NCBI RefSeq assembly: GCF_014926405.1
Contig: NZ_JACXXJ020000002.1
Coordinates: 62,001 to 126,000, forward strand
Direction: 5' to 3'
Origin: Agrobacterium vitis
GTDB taxonomy: Bacteria; Pseudomonadota; Alphaproteobacteria; Rhizobiales; Rhizobiaceae
DNA length: 64,000 nucleotides
Below, piece after piece: positions 46,514 through 55,047 of the stretch; the stretch's first letter is position 1; each line of letters opens with the position of its first letter. Both the position numbers and the translations under genes were made by a program. A model generated the notes under the pieces. That model saw only the letters and a list, made by a program, of their open reading frames with translations, made no database searches and was not told where the DNA came from.

Positions 46514-47779
46514 TTATCTGTTGAAAGCCGTGACGACGGGCAGTCCGAACAGTTTTGCCCAGGCCATCACGCTCACGTTTTGAATGGCGACGATCGAGGT
46601 TCCCGCGGTCCACCATCCGTTGCCCGGGGCAATGATTGCGCTGGGGGAATGCAGCATCGACTGCAGGACCGGCCAGAGGAGGAGCTGCTCGTAGCAGATC
46701 AGCGCGGCGAGCTTCTGGCCGTCGCTTTGCACAACTGGATTGCCAAAGAGGTTGGCGCGGGCTCCACCGCCCTGCCCGGTCCAGGCCCGCCATGGCTGCC
46801 ACATGGACACCGGGACGGGCATGCGTTCACGATAGAGAATTCGAGCTTCGTCAGCCGAGACCGTCACCATGACATTGTCGTAGCCGCCCGGATCGATGAC
46901 GGCCGCGCCAGCGATCACAGTGAGCTCCGAGCCTTGCAAGCCTTGGCTCCAAAACCTCGCGACGGTCGGTGTCCAGAAACCGAGTGCGCTTTCGGGAAGA
47001 ACGATGAACCGGGTTTTCACTGATGCCGCCGCGAGCACCGTTGCGATCAGGTCACGGTGATAGTCGAGCGAGCCGTCGCGTCCGAGTTTCTCACCTTGTT
47101 CGAGGTCGACGCCCTTCCATCCCTCGGGTAGATTCGGCGAAGTCCACGTAGCGGCGGACCAGAGCCACAATCCTCCCAGGACGATGGTGGCAGCCGGCCA
47201 ATATCGCGATGTCATCATCGCGAGGCCGGCTGTCATCGCGACCAGCCCCCACCATCCCCATCCCGGAAAGAGCACACCTGCAGCGATGAGCGGATGTGCC
47301 CAGCCGGTTATGCCGAGGGGCGGCAGTCCCATGAGCACCGCCGCCGCCAGATAGCGTGCCGCCATTGCCATTCCCGATCGACCTTCCCCCGTGTACATCC
47401 CTTCCGGTTGCCCCTTCCAGAGCGCCGCATGCACCCCGGCGAAGGAGAGCGAAGCAGCTGTCCAGAGCAGAAGCCCCGGCCAGAGATCGGCGCCATAGAA
47501 GTTGGCGACGCCCTGCGGCAGCCCACGCGACGCAGCCAGAAAATATCCGGCCGACACCAGCACCGCCGTCAGCCGCGACGGCGACATCGCCCATAGCGCC
47601 GGAAACAACACAGCGACCGGAAGGGTCAGGACATGACCACTCCAGGCAATCCCGCCGCAAGCGACAGATACGGCGATGAGCAGGCAGGATCGCTGCCTGT
47701 TATGGATTGAACGTGAGGACCGGCCACGCCAGGCCGAGAAGGCCCGTGTCGGGAACCGGTCCAAAATACCGACTATCAT
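46514..47779 (-). CDS. traB: TraB, conjugal transfer membrane protein
   Basis: A 421-residue protein with an N-terminal block of membrane segments ([37 protein letters not shown] and [14 protein letters not shown]) and a C-terminal nitrilase-like domain ([14 protein letters not shown] with Glu, [15 protein letters not shown] with Cys, [13 protein letters not shown]). The overall plan resembles apolipoprotein N-acyltransferase. TraB is needed for full Ti conjugation. The ATG at 47779 places 80 bp inside traF; the true start may be a non-ATG codon closer to 47700. Confidence 0.9.
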   Translation of the reverse strand: MIVGILDRFPTRAFSAWRGRSSRSIHNRQRSCLLIAVSVACGGIAWSGHVLTLPVAVLFPALWAMSPSRLTAVLVSAGYFLAASRGLPQGVANFYGADLWPGLLLWTAASLSFAGVHAALWKGQPEGMYTGEGRSGMAMAARYLAAAVLMGLPPLGITGWAHPLIAAGVLFPGWGWWGLVAMTAGLAMMTSRYWPAATIVLGGLWLWSAATWTSPNLPEGWKGVDLEQGEKLGRDGSLDYHRDLIATVLAAASVKTRFIVLPESALGFWTPTVARFWSQGLQGSELTVIAGAAVIDPGGYDNVMVTVSADEARILYRERMPVPVSMWQPWRAWTGQGGGARANLFGNPVVQSDGQKLAALICYEQLLLWPVLQSMLHSPSAIIAPGNGWWTAGTSIVAIQNVSVMAWAKLFGLPVVTAFNR

Positions 47780-48227
47780 AGGAGCTCGCAAAGGATGAGT
47801 GAAGAAACAGATTTCTCAGTGGCACGATGCCGGTCTTGAACGGTGTGATTGGCCTGCCCTCGCCATCGCTCGTTCGAACCTTCGATGAGGCAAGAGGCCT
47901 GCCGTCGACAGTGACATTCACGCCGATTTCGATGTGCTGTCCGGGAAGTGCCGCCACTGTCTTGATAAGCGGCGCAAACCCACCGGGGCAGAGGCCACGC
48001 CTGACATAGCCGCGGCGGCGTGCCTCCTCGAATGACGCGGTCGGCGGTGGGCAGATGAACACGAGATCGCCGACCTCGACCGGACGCTGCAGGGCCATGA
48101 TACGCCAGAGCCCAAGCGGCTCGCTCGGCGTCAGGTTCAATCGAAAGCCGCCGAAGTATGCGATTGCCGCCAGAGCGGCGATCATCCCGCCCAGGCCGGC
48201 CAGGAACAGGAGAAGCCGCCGCCTCAT
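47700..48227 (-). CDS. traF: TraF, signal-peptidase-like pilin maturation enzyme
   Basis: A 175-residue membrane peptidase of family S26. One N-terminal membrane anchor ([22 protein letters not shown] has 22 residues; core [18 protein letters not shown]) precedes the catalytic Ser in [11 protein letters not shown] and the Lys in [16 protein letters not shown]. In RP4 the homologous TraF cyclises the TrbC pilin. Its start overlaps the stop of traA by 4 bp. Confidence 0.93.
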   Translation of the reverse strand: MRRRLLLFLAGLGGMIAALAAIAYFGGFRLNLTPSEPLGLWRIMALQRPVEVGDLVFICPPPTASFEEARRRGYVRRGLCPGGFAPLIKTVAALPGQHIEIGVNVTVDGRPLASSKVRTSDGEGRPITPFKTGIVPLRNLFLHSSFASSYDSRYFGPVPDTGLLGLAWPVLTFNP

Positions 48228-49630
48228 TGCTTCATCACCGGCGTCTGACGCTGGGCGAGCCGCAAATCTTCGGCCTGACGCAGGGTCTGGACGGTGCGCT
48301 CGTGAGCGGCGAGCTGCTGGGACGTGCGTATGATCGGCCAGGCTTCCTTCAGATGCTCCTTCTGCTCGGGCTGCATCCCGTCTGAGAGTTTGTCGAAGAG
48401 CTTTCCGGAGGGTTCGCGCGCGGCATTGGTGAGCAGTGTGCGTTCCCCGAACCGCTGGGTGACAGCTTGGTTGAACCCGTCAATTTCCAGCTTGGTTTCC
48501 CGATTGCTCAGTGCATATGCCATGGCCGCCGGCAGATCGTTGCGGTCGATCGCGTCACGCACGCGCTCCAGCACCACATGTGCTGCCGGCGACAATGCCG
48601 GGATGTCGATCGACACGCGCTGACGCAATACCTGCTCGTCAGCCTGCAGCCGCTGCACGGCGGTCTCGCGCATCCTCAGATACTGCTTGAGATCGCGCTT
48701 CAGGGCCGGAACATTGAGGTTTGCAACGCGACGGTCCTCGCGCTCGGTCTTGCTGGCAAGAATGCCGGTCTTGCCCTTCAGCGGTCCGATCGACGCCGGG
48801 GCGGTCGTCAGCGTCTGAAGCGCCAGTTCTGCCGTTTCTTTATCCGCTAGCACCGCATCGAAGTTCATCGCCCGGAAGGCGGTCTCGGGATCAGCAAAGA
48901 CGTAAGAAAAGCGGGTCGAGACCTCTTCCCATTGTTGTCTGAGGGCTGGATCGGTGTCGAGCTTTTGCTCCACCGTATCGGCGACGGAACCGGAAAATGT
49001 CCTGATGCCTGCAACCATGGGCGCGGCCTCCTTCATCGTTTGGGTTTTTAAGGGGTGGTGCAGACCGAGACGCTCTGCAAAGACAGCAAGGCGCTGGCCG
49101 AGATCGACAAGTTTCGTCTTCTGGCGCAGCGTCCAGTCGAGTTGGTCGCGTAGCAGCGTCCGCGCCACCTGGACGATGTTAAGGCCGCGACTTTCCGCAA
49201 ACCGCAGCGCCTCGCGGTAAAGCTTTCCGCGCTCATAATCGAGCGTGGTCTCCTTGGCTTGGATGTGTTTTTCCACGAAGTCGCGAACTAACGCGATGTT
49301 CTGCTCCGGGGTGAGCTCCAGCGGAAGAGCGATTGTGAGGTCCCGGGCAAGCTGCGCATCGGCACGTTTTTCGAACGCCTCGACCTTGTTCCAGAAGGCT
49401 TCGACCGCTCCCGATACCGAGCGATCGGCGATCAGCGCCCGCACCCATTTCGGAGCATCCACAGGAAGTAAAAACTCCTCATGAAGCAGCCCCTGTTTGC
49501 GGGTGTAGTCGATGGTACGGGCCTCGCGCTCGTACTCCATCTTCGCGCAGTGCCGATAGGCCGCAGACAGCACCACGCTGCGGCCACCGCCGCGGCTGAC
49601 GATACTGGCTGCAAAATGGGCGATGGCCAC
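48224..49630 (-). pseudogene. traA: TraA relaxase/helicase with large in-frame internal deletion
   Basis: TraA of Ti plasmids is a bifunctional protein of about 1100 residues: MOBQ relaxase, then RecD-like helicase, then a C-terminal domain. Here 468 residues remain. The start is normal (AIAHFAASIVSRGGGRSVVL, SAAYRHCAKMEYEREARTID, catalytic Tyr region). After DFVEKHIQAK the frame continues directly into ETTLDYERGKLYREALRFAE, which belongs near the C-terminus. Missing are the HUH motif (HxxPGNPHxH type), all Walker motifs and about 630 residues. GTG at 49630 matches the family start. The frame is kept, so a product may be made, but it cannot carry out normal relaxase-helicase work. Confidence 0.88.
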
Positions 49631-49704
49631 GGCGTAAAACACTCCTGGTTCGAACCTCGTTCGTCGGAAGCGACAACCCTACGACGGCCCCGCCAGGGCC
49701 GTGG

Positions 49705-49792
49705 GCAAGCACGTCGCATCAGCGACGTATAATTGCGCCCTTGGATCCGCTCCTTCGGAACGGCGCCCTTGGATCCGCTCCTTCGGAACGGC
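49705..49792. other. oriT: oriT, origin of conjugal transfer
   Basis: Between divergent traA and traC lies a hairpin ACGTCGC-ATCA-GCGACGT (49711-49728), followed by TATAATTGCGCCCTTGG. This resembles the RSF1010/Ti-type nic region (TAAGTGCGCCCT in RSF1010), with the nick expected within GCGCCC at about 49735-49740. Position and structure match the Ti plasmid oriT. The sequence right of the nic region is duplicated (separate entry). Confidence 0.8.
49735..49790. repeat. 28-bp tandem duplication at the oriT nic region
   Basis: The unit GCGCCCTTGGATCCGCTCCT plus eight further bases (ending CGGAACG) occurs at 49735-49762 and again at 49763-49790 without mismatch. The first copy follows TATAATT, as a normal nic site would; the second does not. 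Confidence 0.9.
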
Positions 49793-49823
49793 GGGATCAT
49801 CCTCCAAAGTGTCGGCTTTGCCG

Positions 49824-49841
49824 ACGTGCAGATCTGCACAT
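49824..49841. promoter_or_regulatory. tra box, TraR binding site
   Basis: ACGTGCAGATCTGCACAT matches the 18-bp TraR operator known from Ti plasmids, with the palindromic core TGCAGATCTGCA intact. It lies between divergent traAFBH and traCDG, 74 bp before traC, so TraR with its acyl-homoserine lactone would activate both. A second hairpin, GTCGGC-TTT-GCCGAC, lies just before it at 49811-49825. Confidence 0.92.
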
Positions 49842-49914
49842 TCCTTCGGACGTGCTTTTGGGGAAATCTTGCAACGGAACAGACGCCCAAGATTTCCAGG
49901 GAGATGCGACCGGA

Positions 49915-50211
49915 ATGAAGAAACCATCATCGAAGATCAGGGAAGAAATCGCCAGATTGCAGGACCAGCTGAAACAGGCCGAAACACGCGAGGCCGAGCG
50001 CATCGGGCGGATTGCGCTAAAAGCTGGGCTTGGGGAAATCGACATCGAGGAGGCCGAGCTTCAGTCAGCCTTCGAGGAAGTCGCCAAACGGTTTCGTGGC
50101 GGCAAGGGCTCGGCGACCGGAAAGAGACAAGCCGGAGAGAGCCGGACCGGTACCGAGCCGTCCGCGGCGCTCGCGTCTGGCGCGGATGAAGGCGGGTCTG
50201 GCGAGGCTTGA
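49915..50211 (+). CDS. traC: TraC, relaxosome accessory protein
   Basis: A 98-residue protein of the rhizobial TraC family. It reads [20 protein letters not shown], a coiled-coil-like helix, then [20 protein letters not shown] and a Gly/Ser-rich tail. TraC, TraD and TraG are needed for Ti conjugation; TraC probably acts at oriT. ATG at 49915 is the family start; in-frame upstream ATGs fall within the oriT repeats and are rejected. Confidence 0.9.
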   Translation: MKKPSSKIREEIARLQDQLKQAETREAERIGRIALKAGLGEIDIEEAELQSAFEEVAKRFRGGKGSATGKRQAGESRTGTEPSAALASGADEGGSGEA

Positions 50212-50215
50212 ACGG

Positions 50216-50431
50216 ATGGCAAAGTCGATGACGTCAGAAGCACGCAAGAAGGACTCCCGCGAAAAAATCGAGCTCGGCGGGCTGATCGTCAAGGCAGGAC
50301 TGCGTTACGAAAAGCGGGCGCTGCTGCTCGGGCTGTTGGTCGACGGCGGCCGCCGGTTCAAGGGCGACGAAGAAGAGCGGTCACGCTTGACCGCCATCGG
50401 CGCGGAGGCCTTTGGTCGTGACGGTGAATAG
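50216..50431 (+). CDS. traD: TraD, conjugal transfer protein
   Basis: A 71-residue basic protein ([40 protein letters not shown]), typical of rhizobial TraD, a small oriT-associated protein not related to F-plasmid TraD. It starts 4 bp after traC and overlaps the start of traG by 14 bp, indicating a tightly coupled operon. An ATG at 50186 would add ten residues and overlap traC. Confidence 0.88.
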   Translation: MAKSMTSEARKKDSREKIELGGLIVKAGLRYEKRALLLGLLVDGGRRFKGDEEERSRLTAIGAEAFGRDGE

Positions 50432-52376
50432 AATTCTCCTCGCCGTCATCCCGGCCACAATCATGATCGCCGCGATGATGCTCATGCCGGGGATCGAGCG
50501 ATGGCTGGCGGCGTTCGGAAGGACAGCGCAGACAAAGCTGATGCTCGGGCGGATCGGTCTCGCCCTGCCCTACATCACAGCGGCTGCGATCGGCACGATC
50601 TTCCTGTTCGCGGCCAATGGCGCTGCGAACATCAGGGCGGCCGGGTGGGGCGTTGTCAGCGGCAGCGTGGCGGCGATCTTCATCGCGGCGATCCGCGAGG
50701 CGGTCCGGCTTGCCAGCATCGCCGGCAACGTTCCGGGCGGACAGTCGGTATTCGCCTACGCGGACCCGGCGACGATGCTTGGCGCGTCCGTCACATTCCT
50801 TGCCGGCGTCTTCGCGCTGCGCGTCGGTCTTCGCGGCAATGCGGCTTTTGCCAGTTCGGCGCCGCGCCGTATCCGCGGCAAACGCGCCGTGCATGGCGAG
50901 GCCGACTGGATGAAGGTGCAGGAGGCGGCAAAACTTTTCCCCGATCCCGGCGGCATCGTCGTCGGCGAACGGTACCGCGTCGATCGCGACAGCGTTGCGG
51001 CTGTGTCGTTCCGCGCCGACGATCCGTCGACCTGGGGCGCGGGAGGCAAGAGCCCGCTCCTATGCTTCGACGGCTCCTTTGGCTCCTCGCATGGCATCGT
51101 CTTCGCCGGATCCGGCGGTTTCAAGACGACGTCGGTCACGGTCCCGACCGCGCTCAAGTGGGGTGGCAGTCTCGTTGTCCTCGACCCGTCGAGCGAGGTC
51201 GCACCGATGGTATCGGAGCATCGCCGCAAGGCTGGCCGGAAGGTGATCATTCTCGATCCCTCGACGTCAGGCGTGGGCTTCAATGCGCTCGACTGGATCG
51301 GGCGACATGGCAGCACGAAAGAAGAGGACATCGTCGCCGTCGCAACGTGGATCATGACCGACAATCCCCGCTCGGCCTCTGCGCGCGACGACTTCTTTCG
51401 GGCGTCGGCCATGCAGCTTCTGACGGCTCTGATTGCCGACGTCTGGCTGTCCGGTCACACGGACGAGCAAGACCAGACGCTGCGCCGTGTGAGAGTCAAT
51501 CTTTCCGAGCCGGAACCGAAGCTGCGGGCGCGTCTGACCAAGATCTACGAGCAGTCGGAATCGGACTTCGTGAAGGAGAATGTTTCGGTCTTCGTCAACA
51601 TGACGCCTGAGACCTTTTCCGGGGTCTACGCCAATGCGGTGAAAGAAACCCACTGGCTATCTTATCCGAACTACGCCGCGCTCGTCTCAGGCGACAGTTT
51701 TTCGACCGACGATCTCGCCGAGGGCGGAACCGACATCTTCATAGCGCTCGATTTGAAGGTACTGGAAGCCCATCCCGGACTGGCGCGAGTGGTTATCGGA
51801 TCGCTGCTCAATGCCATCTACAATCGAAATGGCGATGTGAAAGGTGGCGCGCTCTTCCTACTTGATGAGGTCGCCAGGCTCGGCTATCTGCGGATCTTAG
51901 AGACCGCCCGCGACGCCGGACGGAAATACGGCATCACGCTGACGATGATCTTCCAGTCCATCGGCCAGATGCGCGAGGCCTATGGCGGGCGGGACGCGAC
52001 GAGCAAGTGGTTCGAATCCGCGTCGTGGATTTCGTTTGCCGCGATCAACGATCCTGATACTGCCGACTATATCTCGAAACGCTGCGGCGATACGACGGTC
52101 GAGGTGGACCAGACAAACCGCTCGTCAGGGATGAAGGGATCGTCGCGCTCACGTTCCCGGCAGCTCAGCCGCCGGCCGCTGATCCTGCCACATGAGGTGC
52201 TGCGCATGCGCGCTGACGAGCAGATCGTGTTCACATCGGGCAATCCGCCGCTCAGATGCGGACGCGCCATCTGGTTCCGTCGTGAGGATATGAGGACTTG
52301 TGTCGGTGAGAACAGGTTCCATCGTCCAGCCAAGGCGCAAACGATGCTGGAGTCTCGGCAAGCCGACCAAAAGTGA
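50418..52376 (+). CDS. traG: TraG, conjugative coupling protein
   Basis: A 652-residue VirD4-type ATPase linking the relaxosome to the mating channel. Membrane segments lie near residues 7-24 and 44-62 and again at about 70-85. Walker A is [13 protein letters not shown], followed by [15 protein letters not shown]; the Walker B region is [15 protein letters not shown], then [20 protein letters not shown] at 50418 (MTVNRILL) is preferred; TTG at 50412 is possible. It has 45% or more of the features of VirD4 in the same order but serves plasmid transfer, not T-DNA transfer. Confidence 0.94.
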   Translation: MTVNRILLAVIPATIMIAAMMLMPGIERWLAAFGRTAQTKLMLGRIGLALPYITAAAIGTIFLFAANGAANIRAAGWGVVSGSVAAIFIAAIREAVRLASIAGNVPGGQSVFAYADPATMLGASVTFLAGVFALRVGLRGNAAFASSAPRRIRGKRAVHGEADWMKVQEAAKLFPDPGGIVVGERYRVDRDSVAAVSFRADDPSTWGAGGKSPLLCFDGSFGSSHGIVFAGSGGFKTTSVTVPTALKWGGSLVVLDPSSEVAPMVSEHRRKAGRKVIILDPSTSGVGFNALDWIGRHGSTKEEDIVAVATWIMTDNPRSASARDDFFRASAMQLLTALIADVWLSGHTDEQDQTLRRVRVNLSEPEPKLRARLTKIYEQSESDFVKENVSVFVNMTPETFSGVYANAVKETHWLSYPNYAALVSGDSFSTDDLAEGGTDIFIALDLKVLEAHPGLARVVIGSLLNAIYNRNGDVKGGALFLLDEVARLGYLRILETARDAGRKYGITLTMIFQSIGQMREAYGGRDATSKWFESASWISFAAINDPDTADYISKRCGDTTVEVDQTNRSSGMKGSSRSRSRQLSRRPLILPHEVLRMRADEQIVFTSGNPPLRCGRAIWFRREDMRTCVGENRFHRPAKAQTMLESRQADQK

Positions 52377-52512
52377 CGACGAGAAGCTTCACAATAATCA
52401 CACCGGCTCGCGACCAAGACGAATGGCCACTTCTATCGTGACCGAAAAATTGTATAGTTGACAGCGCTCAACAAAAGCTTCGTTGGAACTCTTGATCACA
52501 CGGGGGAACGGC

Positions 52513-54387
52513 ATGCGGTATTTTGAGGAAAACAACGGCCTGAAGGTTCGCGCCATCACCGGCACGCGTTCGATCCTTCTAGCATTCGATGCCGATCGGG
52601 ACACGCGAAATAGCCTGAGAGGATTTTCGATCCGCCGCTCCGAATATCTCAAGAAACCCGACGGCGAAACGGTTACAAGCGTGAAGTGGCTCCAGTCGAG
52701 CAAGGTGTTCAGGACGGTCGAACCCAAGCCGAAGGAGAAGATCAACGGAAGATTCAAGATCTTCCGGACGGACAAACACCCGATCCAGAAATTCTTCTGG
52801 TCGGATTATGGAGCGGAGCCGAGCACCGATTATCAGTACGAGATATTTCCCGCCTATGGTCCGGTAGGCGATCTTCAGCTTGATAAACATCGTATGATCG
52901 CGCTGAAAATCCGGACAGAAGACGAAGACGACGGCAAGCACGGAATCTGGTTCAATCGAGGAGCAATTGCGAGCCAGCATTATGCACGCGAGTTCGGCAA
53001 TATCCCTCCGACAGAAGAAGAAGTGCTTGACCTCAACAATATCAAGACGCGGTGGCTCTCGCGTGGGCTACTCGAAGCCTGCCTTGCCTATATCAAGGCA
53101 CCCAAGAAAGGGGAGTGGCTTCACGCCTGCCTCTACGAGTTCAGCTATCAGCCCATCATCGATGCTTTCGACGATGCGCTGAAGAGAGGCGTCAACGTTC
53201 GAATTATCTATCACGCCACCGAGGCGAACAAGAAGGCGATCGGCACGAAACTATCCGGCAAAGATGTCCTGATAGAACGGACACGACCTACCATTCCGCA
53301 CAACAAATTCATCGTCCACTCTTCGAAATCCGACAAGCCACTGGCCCTCTGGACGGGCTCGACGAACATTACCATGTCGGGTTTTTTGGGACAGTCCAAT
53401 CTTGGTCACCTGTTCCGCGATCCAATGCTGGCTGATCGTTACAAGAAATACTGGGATCTGCTATCGAAAAACCCGACAGGCGCACCGGTTAGAAAAGAAA
53501 CGAAAACCATCTCGCCCCAACCGCAGGAGGTTGTTGAGCCCGGCTCAATCTCCCCGATCTTTTGCGCGCGCGACGATCTCGCAATGCTATTCTGGTATGG
53601 TAACAGGATTCTCGACGCACGCGACCTTGCGATGTTCACCGTCGCGTTCACTGTCAGCCCACTTCTGATCTCCGCTCTGGCGCAAAAGCGTGATTGCCTG
53701 CGCATGCTGGTGATGGAATCGCGTCCACCGGCAGAATTGATTGCGGCCTTTCGTAAAGACGGTCGTGACCCGATGTTGACCACCTCCTATGGGGCGGTGC
53801 TGGGCAAGAAGAAAATCATGATCACGCTGCCGAACGGGAAAAAGACCACCAGAACCATCGACATCAAAAATTTTCCGCTCGGGGAATGGTTCTGGCGCGA
53901 GGAACACACCCGTGAGAGCGGCAACATCTTTTTCATTCATACCAAATACCTGATGATCGACCCGCTATCTGATGATCCCCTGATCTGCACCGGATCAGCG
54001 AACTTCTCCGCCAACAGCCTTCAGAACAACGACGAGAACATGGTCCTGATCAGAGGCAATACCCGCGTCGCCGATATTTATCTGACGGAGTTCCTCAGGC
54101 TCCACGAACATTTCTATTTTCGGGACGCGGCCAATAGTCAGGCAGGCAAGGGAAAGGACGCAGAGGGCGCGTTTCTCGAAGAGATCAAAGACTGGACAGC
54201 AGATGATTTTCTCCCCGGAACCTATCTCAACGCACGGCGCGAGATGTTCTTCCGGGACGCTCCAGGTTCGTGGGGCGAGCAGGCACAAGCCCGCGATCCG
54301 AATGAATCCGCCGTCATGGCCCAGCAACAGGCGCTCGAGGACAAGCGGAAGGCCGCCGAGAAGCGACGAGCCGCCAAGCAAAGCTGA
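52513..54387 (+). CDS. Phospholipase D-superfamily protein with two HKD motifs
   Basis: A 624-residue cytoplasmic protein with two PLD-type half-sites. The first is HNKFIVHSS...WTGSTNITMSG, with Ser where the canonical Asp sits; the second is HTKYLMIDPLSDDPLICTG followed by SANFSANS, with H, K, D and GSxN all present. There is no signal peptide or membrane helix. PLD-fold enzymes include lipases and nucleases; helicase-free PLD nucleases occur in some defence systems, but the substrate here cannot be told. ATG at 52513 has GGGGGAA upstream; a TTG at 52483 is possible. The C-terminus is a charged helix (EDKRKAAEKRRAAKQS). Confidence 0.82.
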   Translation: MRYFEENNGLKVRAITGTRSILLAFDADRDTRNSLRGFSIRRSEYLKKPDGETVTSVKWLQSSKVFRTVEPKPKEKINGRFKIFRTDKHPIQKFFWSDYGAEPSTDYQYEIFPAYGPVGDLQLDKHRMIALKIRTEDEDDGKHGIWFNRGAIASQHYAREFGNIPPTEEEVLDLNNIKTRWLSRGLLEACLAYIKAPKKGEWLHACLYEFSYQPIIDAFDDALKRGVNVRIIYHATEANKKAIGTKLSGKDVLIERTRPTIPHNKFIVHSSKSDKPLALWTGSTNITMSGFLGQSNLGHLFRDPMLADRYKKYWDLLSKNPTGAPVRKETKTISPQPQEVVEPGSISPIFCARDDLAMLFWYGNRILDARDLAMFTVAFTVSPLLISALAQKRDCLRMLVMESRPPAELIAAFRKDGRDPMLTTSYGAVLGKKKIMITLPNGKKTTRTIDIKNFPLGEWFWREEHTRESGNIFFIHTKYLMIDPLSDDPLICTGSANFSANSLQNNDENMVLIRGNTRVADIYLTEFLRLHEHFYFRDAANSQAGKGKDAEGAFLEEIKDWTADDFLPGTYLNARREMFFRDAPGSWGEQAQARDPNESAVMAQQQALEDKRKAAEKRRAAKQS

Positions 54388-54649
54388 GCGTTGCCGATCG
54401 ATAATGAGAGCTGCATGCGCAGTTTTGCCGATTGACTTGGGTGAGCCAACCAGAGTTGGGTGACGAGAGGATCGTGACCCGCATGGGACGGAACTGCTGA
54501 GCGGGTTCGGTGCGCTCGCGCATAGAGCCAGTGCGGCGAAGTCGCCTCGCCCATTCCCGATCGAACTCATCACACAGATGAATCGATACTTCCTGATTGA
54601 TTCAGAATCGTCATTGGACGCTCCCTCCAAAGGAAGCGAGAATCCAGCC

Positions 54650-54907
54650 ATGGAAAAAGACGCAACTGGCCTGGTTCATCTTCACCGCATCGATACGACG
54701 CAGAACATGCGGCGCTTCTATATGCTTGCGATTCAGCCAACGCTCTTCGGCGGCGCCTCCGTCATTCGTAACTGGGGCCGGATTGGATCGAGCGGGCAGA
54801 CAATGGTTGATACCTTCGATAGCGAAGAAGATGCGGATACGGCACTTGCACGCATCGAGCGCACAAAGAAGCGACGGGGCTATATCAGCGTTCAGCCCAG
54901 CGAATAG
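54650..54907 (+). CDS. WGR-domain protein
   Basis: An 85-residue single-domain protein. The WGR signature VIRNWGRIGSSGQTMVDTF lies in the middle, after the strands VHLHRID and RRFYMLAIQP. WGR domains bind nucleic acid ends in PARPs and in bacterial proteins such as MolR; small free-standing versions are common on rhizobial plasmids. ATG at 54650 is chosen because the domain starts there; an upstream ATG at 54578 would add 24 residues. It follows the PLD gene by about 260 bp. Confidence 0.85.
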   Translation: MEKDATGLVHLHRIDTTQNMRRFYMLAIQPTLFGGASVIRNWGRIGSSGQTMVDTFDSEEDADTALARIERTKKRRGYISVQPSE

Positions 54908-55047
54908 CCGGCGCCCGCGATCCAAACCCGAATTTTCCTGTGGTTTTCGCCATTCTTGCAGCAAATCCAGCTTTTACGCCCCTATCCCCGCCACATCTTC
55001 GTTGTCATACCAGAAGAACACCAATCGATAGAGGAGACTATTCTTCC

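Noticed and set aside
50501-51610. 369-codon plus-strand frame inside traG
   Set aside because: It lies in another frame of a clearly conserved gene; the arginine-rich product has no recognisable domain.
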